This document shows positions 1 through 8,391 of a stretch of DNA of 32,726 nucleotides, piece after piece. Position 1 is the first letter of the stretch. Every line of letters begins with the position of its first letter. The position numbers and the translations under genes are program-made. Origin of the DNA: an uncultured Sutterella sp. (GTDB lineage Bacteria; Pseudomonadota; Gammaproteobacteria; Burkholderiales; Burkholderiaceae_F); NCBI GenBank assembly GCA_937906995.1, contig CALESB010000057.1:1-32726 (forward strand), in the 5' to 3' direction. The notes beneath the pieces were generated by a model that worked only from the letters and a program-made list of their open reading frames with translations, had not been told where the DNA came from and ran no database searches.

Positions 1-93
1 ATTCCTTGTTAAAGGTTAGCAAAAATTGGATTTACACAAACTTCTTTACAGTCTCAAAGAAGAACCTTTTTAACTGAATTGAGAATGGAGAAC

Positions 94-133
94 GGCGCTT
101 CCTCCCCTGTCTAAAGACAGAGGTTTCCGCGCC
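94..133 (+). mobile_element. Probable right-end hairpin of an IS200/IS605-family element
   Basis: The sequence folds as GGCGC (94-98) pairing with GCGCC (129-133), with an inner stem CTGTC-TAAA-GACAG and CCT/AGG pairs between them. The wording 'cttcctcccctg...cagaggtttccgcgcc' is the form I associate with the 3' end of IS605-type tnpB elements, where it is both the transposase recognition hairpin and the 3' part of the TnpB guide RNA. No tnpB is visible: only 93 bases precede it and the element would lie to the left of the window. The bases just after 133 would be the guide segment if this is an intact end. It could also be a solitary remnant. The family assignment rests on recalled sequence style. 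Confidence 0.6.
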
Positions 134-186
134 TAAATATCTATGAATCCTTGGTAGTGCGCAATGGACACAATGGAGTGATTGAT

Positions 187-351
187 ATGGAGAAGCTTTT
201 TGCCTTAACGGCCAAGTATCTTCCTAAGTATGCATATGTTTATCGCGCTACCGAAGATAACAACAAGGGTAACAAGAAAAACCTGCCCTTTATTTTGGAA
301 AGAGACCGTATTAATTTCTTCATAAAAACGGCCAGTAACAAAACGAAGTAA
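187..351 (+). CDS. Small doubtful ORF, possibly a gene remnant beside the IS end
   Basis: An ATG at 187 is preceded by GGAG at good spacing and gives 54 residues, basic at the C-terminus and without a recognisable domain or membrane segment. The same frame is open further upstream, from 115 inside the IS-like hairpin, with a TTG at 151. It may therefore be the 3' remnant of a gene interrupted by the insertion rather than an independent gene. A strong intrinsic terminator follows 22 bases after the stop, which is the main sign that something is transcribed here. I do not recognise the protein. Confidence 0.3.
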   Translation: MEKLFALTAKYLPKYAYVYRATEDNNKGNKKNLPFILERDRINFFIKTASNKTK

Positions 352-372
352 AAACATTCTCTAACAAAAGTT

Positions 373-400
373 AAGCCGAGACATCATTCTCGGCTTTTTT
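373..400 (+). terminator. Intrinsic terminator
   Basis: AAGCCGAGA (373-381) and TCTCGGCTT (388-396) form a 9-bp stem with a six-base loop, followed by a T run to 400. It ends rightward transcription reading out of the left edge of the window, just before the convergent toxin-antitoxin-like operon. Confidence 0.85.
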
Positions 401-443
401 CTGCTTAGTTGAGTAAATTATTCAAAAATTGCCTTTGAGTTAA

Positions 444-477
444 AGTAAAAGTGTCCGACATGTCGGACACTTTTACT
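444..477. repeat. Palindromic repeat copy 1 (34-bp perfect palindrome, likely bidirectional terminator)
   Basis: The core GTGTCCGACATGTCGGACAC occupies 451-470. The symmetry extends through AGTAAAA on the left and TTTTACT on the right, so 444-477 is a perfect palindrome. A run of A before and T after the stem gives terminator geometry on both strands, and it lies between convergent units. The stop codon of the 476-883 gene overlaps its right edge. The same core recurs at 19756, 26249 and 31706. Confidence 0.9.
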
Positions 478-883
478 ATTTCCTTACACCACCGAGTTCA
501 AGAGCTTTGATTATCTTGCGAGATGTAAATTTAGACTTAAAAAAACCACTAATGACACGATTTATCACGGGTTCAGTAGCCTTTTCTAAAACTTTAATAT
601 CTCCAGCTTCTATTCCATATTTAATTTTTTCGACTCTGAATATAACTGCTTCTTTATAGTAAACGTAACTCAAATGTCGTATGAATGGGTGATCACCTTT
701 GTCCAACATGCATGTATTGTCGTAAGGGCGCCCCTCTTTTACACTGGAAATATTCACGGCAACAACAGACACCGCCCCAGTATCTTTATTAAAAAAAGGA
801 TCACTGCAAATGAAATGCAGATGCTTTAACGGGCCAGCTATTGCAAGAATAGAACCGCCTTTGATGGGATCAAACTCAATCAT
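476..883 (-). CDS. Uncharacterised partner of a Panacea-domain protein; candidate toxin
   Basis: A 135-residue soluble protein whose ATG overlaps the stop of the upstream Panacea/DUF4065 gene by four bases (ATGA), so the two are translationally coupled. There is no signal peptide or membrane segment. The N-terminal two thirds read as alternating short beta strands with conserved-looking 'HLHFICSDP', 'VVAVNIS', 'TCML..GDHPFI' and 'SYVYY' segments. The C-terminus is a basic helix. The layout is reminiscent of small SH3-barrel toxins of the PemK/MazF type, but I cannot show the catalytic motif and the assignment is weak. In characterised Panacea pairs the neighbour is usually the toxin, and toxin folds vary widely. 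The gene ends inside palindrome copy 1. Confidence 0.6.
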   Translation of the reverse strand: MIEFDPIKGGSILAIAGPLKHLHFICSDPFFNKDTGAVSVVAVNISSVKEGRPYDNTCMLDKGDHPFIRHLSYVYYKEAVIFRVEKIKYGIEAGDIKVLEKATEPVINRVISGFFKSKFTSRKIIKALELGGVRK

Positions 884-1455
884 GAGAGAGCCTTAAGAGA
901 AGCTTGAACATTATCCATTTCTCGAATATGTTCCAAAATCGAATCGGACTCTTCTTCAGTTTTCCCATGCATTGTCAAAATTGCTTTGATGCTAATGGGA
1001 ATTACTGAATCTTCAGGATCACTCCATTCTGGGCAACACTCTTTAGTATGAGTTAGGTCTCTTAATTGCCAACGAGTAAGATGACCGTACTTCTCATAAA
1101 TCTGATCAAAGATTTCTACCTCTGCATTTGAAAGACAATCAAACAAATCCAAAGGGTCTGATGGATTGACTTGATCCATCTTTTTAAATGAGAGTTCAAA
1201 ATTTTTCTCACCAGCGATCCATTTATCCCATTCAGATGACTGACAACCCACCTTGAACAAATCATAAGTTTCTGAAAGAACAGGGCCATGCCTCATAGAA
1301 ATAAGGCGGTCACCAGTTAATCGTTCGCCATACTTGAGAATAAATTCGCGTTCAGCAAGATACATTAGCTTCATGAGCTTTAAGTACGACATTCGACCAC
1401 CTCTTCTCCAAATGAAGTAAGCTGCGATCTGCGTAGCTTTTTGAACGTCAAACAT
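880..1455 (-). CDS. Panacea-domain (DUF4065, SocA/GepA-like) antitoxin-type protein
   Basis: A 191-residue protein opening with 'MFDVQKATQIAAYFIWRR', then 'LMKLMYLAEREFILKYGERLTGDRLISMRHGPVL'. This is the helical start and the 'hGPV' signature of the Panacea/DUF4065 family (SocA, GepA). Members commonly act as antitoxins that neutralise a toxin encoded next door, often aided by host proteases. It is first in a two-gene operon, with AGGAG seven bases before the ATG. No separate DNA-binding domain is evident, so autoregulation is uncertain. As cargo after the traN end of the transfer operon it could stabilise the element or act in phage defence. Family assignment is strong; function is inferred from the family and context. 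Confidence 0.85.
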   Translation of the reverse strand: MFDVQKATQIAAYFIWRRGGRMSYLKLMKLMYLAEREFILKYGERLTGDRLISMRHGPVLSETYDLFKVGCQSSEWDKWIAGEKNFELSFKKMDQVNPSDPLDLFDCLSNAEVEIFDQIYEKYGHLTRWQLRDLTHTKECCPEWSDPEDSVIPISIKAILTMHGKTEEESDSILEHIREMDNVQASLKALS

Positions 1456-1469
1456 TTAATTCTCCTGAA

Positions 1470-1560
1470 ACCTTAATGTGATAACATATTAATATTAAAA
1501 GATAAATTTATTAATGGTATACTTTTTGTTGTTTTTCTGCAACGAACGAAGTCACGTAGT
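1470..1560 (-). promoter_or_regulatory. AT-rich leader and probable promoter region of the Panacea operon
   Basis: Between the autotransporter terminator and the Panacea ATG lies a markedly AT-rich stretch. Read on the minus strand it contains TTGCAG, then 15 bases and TATACC, plus a TAATATTAATA self-complementary block about 30 bases before the start codon. The boxes are imperfect and the spacing is short, so the precise promoter is uncertain. The symmetric AT block is a possible operator. Confidence 0.35.
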
Positions 1561-1574
1561 TCTTAATTCAGGGG

Positions 1575-1612
1575 CAATAAAACAAAGGGTCACTCAAACT
1601 GAGGTGACCCTT
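1575..1612 (-). terminator. Terminator of the full-length autotransporter gene
   Basis: On the minus strand AAGGGTCAC pairs with GTGACCCTT, with extra pairing CTCA/TGAG near the loop, followed by a T-rich tail (TTGTTTTATT). It begins about 30 bases after the stop codon. Its stem resembles the terminator of the autotransporter fragment at 25704-25737. Confidence 0.8.
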
Positions 1613-1639
1613 CATTCTTTTTAGCGAGAAAAGTTAAAC

Positions 1640-4321
1640 TTAGAAGTTATGGTGAATACCAACGTTCCAACGATAGTTTTCCTTAACATCACCGCCGTTG
1701 GTGCGTTCAAAGTCAACATACGTGTAAGTGTTCTTCGTCCAATTGAAGTTGGCACCCACGCCCATTTCTAACCAAGCACCGCCCAAGTCTTCTTCAAACT
1801 TCGTACTTTGTCCAGCTTTGCTTGCTACTGCACGCATAGCCCCTTCAAAGTCATAGACACCAGAAACGCGAGCATAGATCGTGCCCTTATCCTTCGGGAA
1901 CTTGAAGCCCGTACGAACACCAACGCGACCGATGAAGCTGTCGTAATCGTCTTGGTCAACCGTCACGCCGTTCGAAGCCACAAAGTTTTCACCTGTCATA
2001 CGACTATAGGCCAAGCCCACTTGTGGCTCAACGAAAACTCCACCGTCCATGAAGTTAAAGCGATAACCCGTTTCAGCACTAACGCCATAGGCACTGCTGT
2101 CATAAGAACCGTTCATACCGTTCAGAGCAAAGTCGTTGTCCAAGCGGTTGTACTTAGCCATCAAATCAACGTAAGCACCACACGGGACAAACCACGTACC
2201 GTAGACGGCAACACCGTAACCCTTGTTATCCGCTGATCCCTTATCGTAAGAGCTTTCGCCATCGGTGTAACTAAAGGCAGCACCGACCTTCCAGTCGCCT
2301 AACGTATAGTCAGAGCCCACTTGGATAGAGTTGTTCTTGGCCTTCACGTTTTGTGCACCGTATTCCATTTCAGAACCGTAACCTCGTACCCAAGTACCTA
2401 CACCAACAGGAGCGTCACGAAGCTCACCCATACGCTTGGTGAGACTATTCATTTCATGACGAAGCGTTAAGGCTGACAATGCTGTTACAGCGCCCAAACC
2501 CGTTAACTTTTCATTCTTTTCTTGATGATAAGCGCCTGTACTATCTCCAGTGATTGCACCGAAAAGATCCCCTTCCCCAATCACATACTCGAAATTGCCT
2601 TTGTCATCTTTACCCAGTTTGACCGCAGAATCAAGTTCCTGAAGAACAGCTTGTGCTTCCTTATTGTTGAGCTTACCGTCAATATTGATACTGGTCTTGG
2701 TGTTGTTACCAACAGAATCCACAACGAGTGAATCTTTAGCTAAGGTGCCCATATTCACAGTAAGAGAATCTACCGTCGTGCCTTTATTCATTGCAACGCT
2801 AGCACCTTCTGCGATATTGATAACTGTCGCCGTTCCTTGCAAAGGTTGGTCAATCGTTACAGCACCACCATTTGCGTGTAGATTATTAATATTTAATGTA
2901 CTCTTATCGCCAAAATCTTGAATATTTAACTTACCTTCAGCAGTCAAATTCTTAAAGGTCAAACCAACAAAGCCTTCTTTTCTATTGACATAGGTGTCGT
3001 TGGCGAAGTTTGCATTGTCTACGATGATATTGTTTAACGAACTATCAACAGAAGTGCCATTCTTTGAAGCAACATGGAAAGTCCCTGTTTCAACAACATT
3101 GAGAGTACCGATCTTGGCCTCATGCTTTGTACCCTCATAGAAATGGATCATACCAACAGCGTTTGCTCCAACCATCATGTCGTCAACAGTGAGGTTGGCG
3201 TTAAATAACTGAATACCGTTATATCTTTCTTTCTGTCCAGTTGAGTTTTTTATCACCAAACTCTTTAGGTGGTAATCTCCTTCACTGTTTAGAGACAATC
3301 TTGCAGAATCTAATCTTCCAGCTTGGTGATCTAAGATGACGTTATCAACCTTAAATTTTTGACTTTCTCCAAAATAATCAAGCTTTTGTCCCGTTATAGT
3401 CAGCGTACCACCTACAGATAAACCACCCGTACTTGTTACAGTCCCAGTGGCGACTTTAGCATCACCGAGCACGATTAACTTACCATTAACATCTGATAGG
3501 GAATGAGTGCCACCATTGTTATATGGCGTTTGGGATACATCCAAATTTCCTTGAATGGTCACAGTTTTACCGTTGGCCACAGACAAACTTGTCTTAACAG
3601 TAGCATCCCCTAAAACTGTTAAATCAGCATCATTTTGTAGAGTTCCACCAACGGTTAGCTCAGTTAAAGTTAATTTACTTTGATTAAGGAACGTTCCTCC
3701 AACATTCAATCCAACCTCTTGTCCATCAACTGATGTGATCGTTCCACTGAGATTTGTTACGCCACCAGTAACTTTTAATACTTCGCCAGCAGATCCGACT
3801 TTAAAGACACTATAGTTCGTCAAAGAACCAATTGCCGTTGGCATATTAGTGATAACAAATTCTGTACCTGGCTGATCACCTCGACCTAAATTATTGGTGA
3901 TAGCAACTTCATCTCCAACCAAAGAATCAATTTGGATTACCCCTCGATTTAAAAGTTGCGCTGCTTGGTTAAAGTGCAACTCCTTTGCTTCAACCTTGCC
4001 ATAGTAGTTGGTCAAATTACTTCCTGTTATTGTTAGCTTTTCTTTTACAATAACTGACCCATCCATAGTCTGAAGGGTTCCCGCAGTTAAGCCACCATTT
4101 GAACTCACGATTCCACCAGTATCTCCACCAGGACCATTAACCTGAAGATGGTTCGTCACTGTTATTAAAGGAGCGGTCACGCTACCGTTCCATTGAACTG
4201 TTAGGTCTTCCACTTCGTATGTTGAATCGGAATTGATGTGTTGACCTTGAATATTTACAGCATGAGCGTAAGTACTGCTCAAAGCAAGAGCAATGGCGAT
4301 AGATAAATACTGTTTTTTCAT
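1640..4321 (-). CDS. Autotransporter (type Va secretion) with beta-helix passenger
   Basis: An 893-residue protein. A signal peptide occupies residues 1-21, ending in a Tyr-Ala-His-Ala cleavage site. A long passenger (about 22-600) is rich in Gly, Asn, Thr and Val with repeating short 'L.V.G.' strands, as in beta-helix passengers. The C-terminal barrel (about 625-893) begins near 'GTWVRGYGSEMEYG' and ends in 'WNVGIHHNF', with the terminal Phe needed for BamA-dependent insertion. It would be exported by Sec, inserted in the outer membrane and display its passenger as an adhesin-like surface protein; no protease motif is visible. AAAGG lies seven bases before the ATG. It is cargo just after the traN end, and its barrel closely matches the fragment at 25750-26286. 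Expression may be phase variable through the upstream G tract. Confidence 0.9.
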   Translation of the reverse strand: MKKQYLSIAIALALSSTYAHAVNIQGQHINSDSTYEVEDLTVQWNGSVTAPLITVTNHLQVNGPGGDTGGIVSSNGGLTAGTLQTMDGSVIVKEKLTITGSNLTNYYGKVEAKELHFNQAAQLLNRGVIQIDSLVGDEVAITNNLGRGDQPGTEFVITNMPTAIGSLTNYSVFKVGSAGEVLKVTGGVTNLSGTITSVDGQEVGLNVGGTFLNQSKLTLTELTVGGTLQNDADLTVLGDATVKTSLSVANGKTVTIQGNLDVSQTPYNNGGTHSLSDVNGKLIVLGDAKVATGTVTSTGGLSVGGTLTITGQKLDYFGESQKFKVDNVILDHQAGRLDSARLSLNSEGDYHLKSLVIKNSTGQKERYNGIQLFNANLTVDDMMVGANAVGMIHFYEGTKHEAKIGTLNVVETGTFHVASKNGTSVDSSLNNIIVDNANFANDTYVNRKEGFVGLTFKNLTAEGKLNIQDFGDKSTLNINNLHANGGAVTIDQPLQGTATVINIAEGASVAMNKGTTVDSLTVNMGTLAKDSLVVDSVGNNTKTSINIDGKLNNKEAQAVLQELDSAVKLGKDDKGNFEYVIGEGDLFGAITGDSTGAYHQEKNEKLTGLGAVTALSALTLRHEMNSLTKRMGELRDAPVGVGTWVRGYGSEMEYGAQNVKAKNNSIQVGSDYTLGDWKVGAAFSYTDGESSYDKGSADNKGYGVAVYGTWFVPCGAYVDLMAKYNRLDNDFALNGMNGSYDSSAYGVSAETGYRFNFMDGGVFVEPQVGLAYSRMTGENFVASNGVTVDQDDYDSFIGRVGVRTGFKFPKDKGTIYARVSGVYDFEGAMRAVASKAGQSTKFEEDLGGAWLEMGVGANFNWTKNTYTYVDFERTNGGDVKENYRWNVGIHHNF

Positions 4322-4348
4322 CTTTGTACCTTTAAAAGATAATCATTA

Positions 4349-4376
4349 TTTATCTATTGTGCCCCCCCCCTGTGAA
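4349..4376 (-). promoter_or_regulatory. Candidate phase-variable promoter of the autotransporter (G9 tract in the spacer)
   Basis: On the minus strand TTCACA (4376-4371, five of six -35 consensus bases) is followed directly by nine G (4370-4362), CACAATA, and then GATAAA (4354-4349, four of six -10 bases). The spacer is 16 bases, so gain of one G gives the optimal 17. Homopolymer tracts between promoter boxes are an established cause of slipped-strand phase variation of surface proteins, for example in Neisseria. The promoter assignment is inference from box similarity. Confidence 0.5.
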
Positions 4377-4410
4377 ATTTGTCCAAACTATCTAAATATG
4401 TAACGAAATA

Positions 4411-4430
4411 TTGTTGCTCTGTAGCAACAA
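4411..4430. repeat. 8-bp inverted repeat upstream of the autotransporter promoter
   Basis: TTGTTGCT (4411-4418) and AGCAACAA (4423-4430) are perfect complements around a CTGT loop. It lies about 35 bases upstream of the proposed -35 box. It may be a regulator-binding site, or part of a weak termination region after traN together with the ATCCTT/AAGGAT hairpin at 4434-4449. No long T run follows it on the minus strand. Confidence 0.5.
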
Positions 4431-4527
4431 ATCATCCTTTTCTAAGGATTTTCTCGGAATTGAAAGTGACACAACCTAACTGACATACATGAGATGTCAA
4501 AAAATAGAAGTCATTTCTTGTTTGAAA

Positions 4528-7368
4528 TTATTCAGTAGCACCTTGTATCGACGCGGGGATTCTTTTCTTTTTTATCGCCCCAGTATCCACATCCATATGA
4601 TCCGCCCCTTCGGTGCGAATGCCATCAATATCCATATCGACAAACTCTTTCTCAAGACGTTCGATGGTATTGTCTCGGCCCTGTCCGAAATCGAGCTTAC
4701 TGCCCGTTCCTGTTAATTTATCGAGCGTAATAGAGTCCTCCGTTGGCATTTGACCGTTGGTTTCTAAGATCGCAATCCATTCATCGAGATTGACGCGATC
4801 CCAATCAATTAAATGAATACGGTCTAAGGGGACACCCGTGCATTTCGGATTTTTGGGTTTTCCAAAGCCATCAAATTCCACGCCCAAAATATCGCCTTGC
4901 AAGCGCAACTGTTCATTGATGATGCGAGACAAGGGCGACTTGTAGCAGCAATAAACCTGACGCTTTTCAATGCAAACCCCTAACTTTTTATTGCGACAAT
5001 AGCCACCAACGTAGTGACAATTTTTTAACTCTCTTTGGCTTGTGAGTTCATACTCTTCTTCGGTGCACTTGTAGACAATTTGAATAATCATCTGCGCCAC
5101 CACATACGCCGTGTAGATCACGCCAATAGTGGTCATCATCGCGCCCGCCGTTTCACCAATTAGGCTTGAACCCACCGAGCCACCCGAACCGCCAATCGCA
5201 TCGGCTACACCGTCTAAACCTAAATCACGGAACATTTGTGCCAATGCATCAGTGCATTGCTTTTTGATTTGCCCAATTAATTCTTGGATAAACTCCTTGG
5301 CCTGTGCCATCGGATCAAAAATTTCGGTAGCAATGTTGTCGATGTAAGAGTTAAAGGGCTTAGAGATGTAGTTAAAGCCTTCTTTAACCACATCAGCGGC
5401 CTCGCCTCGAAGATCAACCCAACCGCCCGCAATGTCTTTGATGAAACCAGGGGCATCTTTAGCGACAGCCAAGTCGTTGGCCGCCGAATTTAAATCCGCC
5501 ACCGTCCGAATCATCGTAATGTACGACCCGACCCCAATTCCGGGTTGGCTTTCACAGCAGTTAGAAACGCCACCTACGGCAATCTTGCACTCCCCTGGAG
5601 TGCCTGAGAATACGTGGCAAACCACATTTTCCTGACCTGTTGCATTGCCGTCTGCGTCTTGTCCCGTGCATTTCATGTCTTGCGTCATGTACTGCGCAGC
5701 GTTCATTAAAGCATTAACTTTCGCAAAGTCTTTATTCTTAATGACGGTTGTATCCAAGCACTCACTGCCCATACAGTGGACATTTCCAGGACAGTTATAG
5801 ACCGTCTCGGCTTGTGTTTTCTCGACTTTGACATCTTCTCCGCAGTCATAGACAACATCATTGACATAGCATTGACCTGATGCGCCTTTCGCCCCATCGG
5901 TACACGTGGACTTAATGAAACCACACTTGGGATTTTTCTCATACGGATCGCAAGCGTTGAGGTTGCCCCCTGTATTGACGGGACATTGTTTTTCACCATT
6001 AATATCAATCCAACAGTCCATCTGCCCCTTATAGAAGTTAAAGTCCGCATTCACTTCCACTCGCTTACACAAGCTCGTGATGTTTTTGAGCGGTGATGGA
6101 TTTAAATCTGGGGGACAAACATGAACACCATCGATCCAAGCGCACCCATCGCTTTGCGTGGGATTGTCAACGCACTTCACGCTTCCTGTGGCAAAACCAT
6201 CTTGCACCCCGTAGGCTGCTTCTAGGCAACTCGTGGGAGTCCAACTTTCATCGTGAACGGCCTTGGATTTATCAAAGAAAATCTTGATGCGACCAAAACC
6301 TTCACCTCTGCCTGTGACCGAGACGCGAATTTTGAAATTCACGATAGCATTTTTCTTCACGTTTTTGAAAAATCGCGTGACATCGACATTCGGATTGCGC
6401 TCCCAAGAGGTGCCTCGTTCGCATCGACCCGAAGTTTCAGGCGGAAAGACGTGGGCTCCATCGGGCCCACCCCAGATAAGCTCTTCTTTCCCGGGTTCTC
6501 CCACCCAGACCTGCATATAATCGTCCCACTTGGCGTACTCAAAGATAGCACGTGTCACCGCTGACGGATTAGGCACCTTAACGCGCGTCCACTCTTCATA
6601 AACTGAACAAGACCCAGCCCAATAGTCGTTGCCTACTCGGCCAATCCACAACTGTGTACAGCCCTCACCACAATTGCTCAAGTTATAGGGCCCGTCATAG
6701 TGCTGAACGACCCCCGCTTGGTAGTTGTGGTAGATCGTGCAAGAGCCTGAGCGATCGAGCACTTGGGTGCACTCTTTATAGTCGGCAATATGCTTGGTTT
6801 CCGTTGTCGTAATGAACTGAGTATCGGCCTTACAGTCGGCAAAGCCCTTTGAAATCTCTTCTAAACCTTCCAAGGTTTCATTGGTCTTTTCAAACATCGG
6901 GTCGCTCGACATATCCACTCGATCGCGATTGGCCATATCGGTCAAAATGGCATATGCATGGCCTTCCACAGTGGGATTGTCGGTTTTGGAGTCATCAAAA
7001 AGCGTCTGCTTTTTCTTCGCTCCCGAATCGTCCATCGCCTTTTCATCGTCATACATCCCCATCGCCGTTTCGATGTCTTGTTGGCTCACGTTGTACTTCA
7101 CGTTAGCTTTATCGGTCGGCATCATATCGGCTTTATTCATATCAAACGTTTTGCCGTTACCCAAGTCAAACGTGACGTTTTCACCATTGAATTTGGGTGC
7201 CATTTTCAAAGCTTTCTTACCCACATCAAGGCCGTACTGTTGGCTTTCTTTGCCAATGGCACTCATATTGTTTTCGCCCGCTACAGTCCACGAAGGCAAG
7301 ACGATCATAGAAGCCGACACAAGCGAACAAACAACTTTTTTAAAGACTTTCGTAAATAGAGATGACAT
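4528..7368 (-). CDS. traN: TraN, outer-membrane mating-pair stabilisation protein
   Basis: A very cysteine-rich secreted protein of 946 residues, last gene of the transfer operon. A Sec signal peptide ends near 'VLPSWTVAG'. The middle (about 200-620) carries many Cys in pairs such as 'CxxC' and 'GxCxxxxxxYDC', as in TraN, which folds with periplasmic disulfides and contacts the recipient outer membrane. Later parts hold Gly-rich and hydrophobic stretches and another Cys cluster near 'YCCYKSP'. F TraN is about 600 residues; SXT-type homologues are longer. I chose the ATG at 7368 (AAAGG seven bases upstream) over the in-frame TTG at 7374. It follows traU by nine bases. The Cys-rich fold fits the co-encoded DsbC. 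Confidence 0.9.
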   Translation of the reverse strand: MSSLFTKVFKKVVCSLVSASMIVLPSWTVAGENNMSAIGKESQQYGLDVGKKALKMAPKFNGENVTFDLGNGKTFDMNKADMMPTDKANVKYNVSQQDIETAMGMYDDEKAMDDSGAKKKQTLFDDSKTDNPTVEGHAYAILTDMANRDRVDMSSDPMFEKTNETLEGLEEISKGFADCKADTQFITTTETKHIADYKECTQVLDRSGSCTIYHNYQAGVVQHYDGPYNLSNCGEGCTQLWIGRVGNDYWAGSCSVYEEWTRVKVPNPSAVTRAIFEYAKWDDYMQVWVGEPGKEELIWGGPDGAHVFPPETSGRCERGTSWERNPNVDVTRFFKNVKKNAIVNFKIRVSVTGRGEGFGRIKIFFDKSKAVHDESWTPTSCLEAAYGVQDGFATGSVKCVDNPTQSDGCAWIDGVHVCPPDLNPSPLKNITSLCKRVEVNADFNFYKGQMDCWIDINGEKQCPVNTGGNLNACDPYEKNPKCGFIKSTCTDGAKGASGQCYVNDVVYDCGEDVKVEKTQAETVYNCPGNVHCMGSECLDTTVIKNKDFAKVNALMNAAQYMTQDMKCTGQDADGNATGQENVVCHVFSGTPGECKIAVGGVSNCCESQPGIGVGSYITMIRTVADLNSAANDLAVAKDAPGFIKDIAGGWVDLRGEAADVVKEGFNYISKPFNSYIDNIATEIFDPMAQAKEFIQELIGQIKKQCTDALAQMFRDLGLDGVADAIGGSGGSVGSSLIGETAGAMMTTIGVIYTAYVVAQMIIQIVYKCTEEEYELTSQRELKNCHYVGGYCRNKKLGVCIEKRQVYCCYKSPLSRIINEQLRLQGDILGVEFDGFGKPKNPKCTGVPLDRIHLIDWDRVNLDEWIAILETNGQMPTEDSITLDKLTGTGSKLDFGQGRDNTIERLEKEFVDMDIDGIRTEGADHMDVDTGAIKKKRIPASIQGATE

Positions 7369-7377
7369 AGCCAACCT

Positions 7378-8391
7378 TTAGGTGTTACAGCAATCCAACC
7401 AACGCCAGATGATATAAATGGGGTCTTCGCCCACTGCTGGAATAATGCGGTTCATGCCCCATGTGAAAGATGTCTCACCGTAGACGTGAGAGCTCTGTGT
7501 TTCAGGCCTTGGATAGGCCAACGTAAAGCGATATTGATACTTGGGGATTCGTGGCATGATCCTTCCTCCACACAGCATTTCGTCGCCCACTGTCCCGTGC
7601 ATTAAACCCCTTCGATGAAGAGCGACAACGGTTTTGGCGAGCATGAGTGACGTGGTATTTAAGTGCCCCGAGTGCACACCCACGTTGCCACTGAGCGGAT
7701 AAACGTGCCCCCAAGAACCCGCACACCACCAAAGCGGTTGCAAGGGACGGCCAGCGAGCGTAGCGGGCACATCGGCCACACACGCGGCAATGCCCAAAGG
7801 GTTAGAAACCAAAGCTGCTTCAAAGCTCGTAAAAAACGCCAACTCATCGTTATTCCACGTGGGGTCAAGCTCGGAGATGTACATCATGTCCAAGTCGTGA
7901 AAGCCCCCGGGGTTGCAGTTAGCGGGCACGAACACATCGAGCATATGCATCAACGGGAAGCTATAGAAGTGGTAATGGCGAAAGGTCAACTGCCCTTTAT
8001 TGACGTCTTCAGCCGAACGCCTCTCTGATCCTTGAAAGAGCCGATTGGTGGGAAAACGAATCCCGTTTAAAACGGACGAACAGCCAGAAACTCGTTGATA
8101 CTCGGCCAAATAGGCGGGTTGCCAGAAGCTTGTGACAATCCCGGGGTGAGGGACTCCCGCGCTGTCGTTACACATACAAAACTTTTGCTTGGCCGCCTCT
8201 TGAGGATAGCGGTTGGCCTGACTTGCCCCACTAATAGGGATGCCCGCCACACGAATGGGAAAAACACAACTCCAACAGACGCGATCAATCAGACCCACGC
8301 CGATCAACTTTGCATCAATGCACCCAACGGTTTTGGCGTGAGCGCAGCCCAATAAAAGCACAGCAATGACACACAAGAAACGCTTGATCAT
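7378..8391 (-). CDS. traU: TraU, F-type pilus assembly / mating-pair formation protein
   Basis: A 337-residue periplasmic protein with signal peptide ('LLLGCAHA', residues 10-19) and evenly distributed Cys, including 'CWSCVFPI', 'KFCMCNDS', 'WWCAGSWGHVYPLSGN' and the terminal 'WLDCCNT'. These are hallmark TraU segments, and the length equals the family norm (about 330). TraU is needed for DNA transfer and contributes to pilus assembly. The ATG overlaps the end of the TraW/TrbC gene by four bases. Disulfides are probably formed and shuffled by the DsbC of the same operon. Confidence 0.95.
   Translation of the reverse strand: MIKRFLCVIAVLLLGCAHAKTVGCIDAKLIGVGLIDRVCWSCVFPIRVAGIPISGASQANRYPQEAAKQKFCMCNDSAGVPHPGIVTSFWQPAYLAEYQRVSGCSSVLNGIRFPTNRLFQGSERRSAEDVNKGQLTFRHYHFYSFPLMHMLDVFVPANCNPGGFHDLDMMYISELDPTWNNDELAFFTSFEAALVSNPLGIAACVADVPATLAGRPLQPLWWCAGSWGHVYPLSGNVGVHSGHLNTTSLMLAKTVVALHRRGLMHGTVGDEMLCGGRIMPRIPKYQYRFTLAYPRPETQSSHVYGETSFTWGMNRIIPAVGEDPIYIIWRWLDCCNT

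Noticed and set aside
151..351. Start of the small left-edge ORF at TTG 151
   Set aside because: It has no ribosome site and begins right after the IS-like end; the ATG at 187 with GGAG is better, though the whole ORF is doubtful.
451..470. Palindrome as a dif or parS site
   Set aside because: It does not resemble the XerCD dif consensus (two 11-base arms around a 6-base centre) nor the TGTTTCACGTGAAACA type parS, and no ParB or Xer gene is present. A new centromere-like role cannot be excluded but has no support.
4480..4505. TGACAT/ATGTCA hairpin downstream of traN as a sixth palindrome copy or terminator
   Set aside because: Only the outer ACAT/ATGT letters resemble the repeat, and on the minus strand it is not followed by T, so it fits neither class well.
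6881..7381. Plus-strand open frame of about 166 codons opposite traN (also several others at 6253-6564, 7663-8028, 9615-9881, 17782-18285)
   Set aside because: These lie wholly antisense to genes with clear domains, have no ribosome site of note and read as low-quality protein; they are shadows of the real frames.
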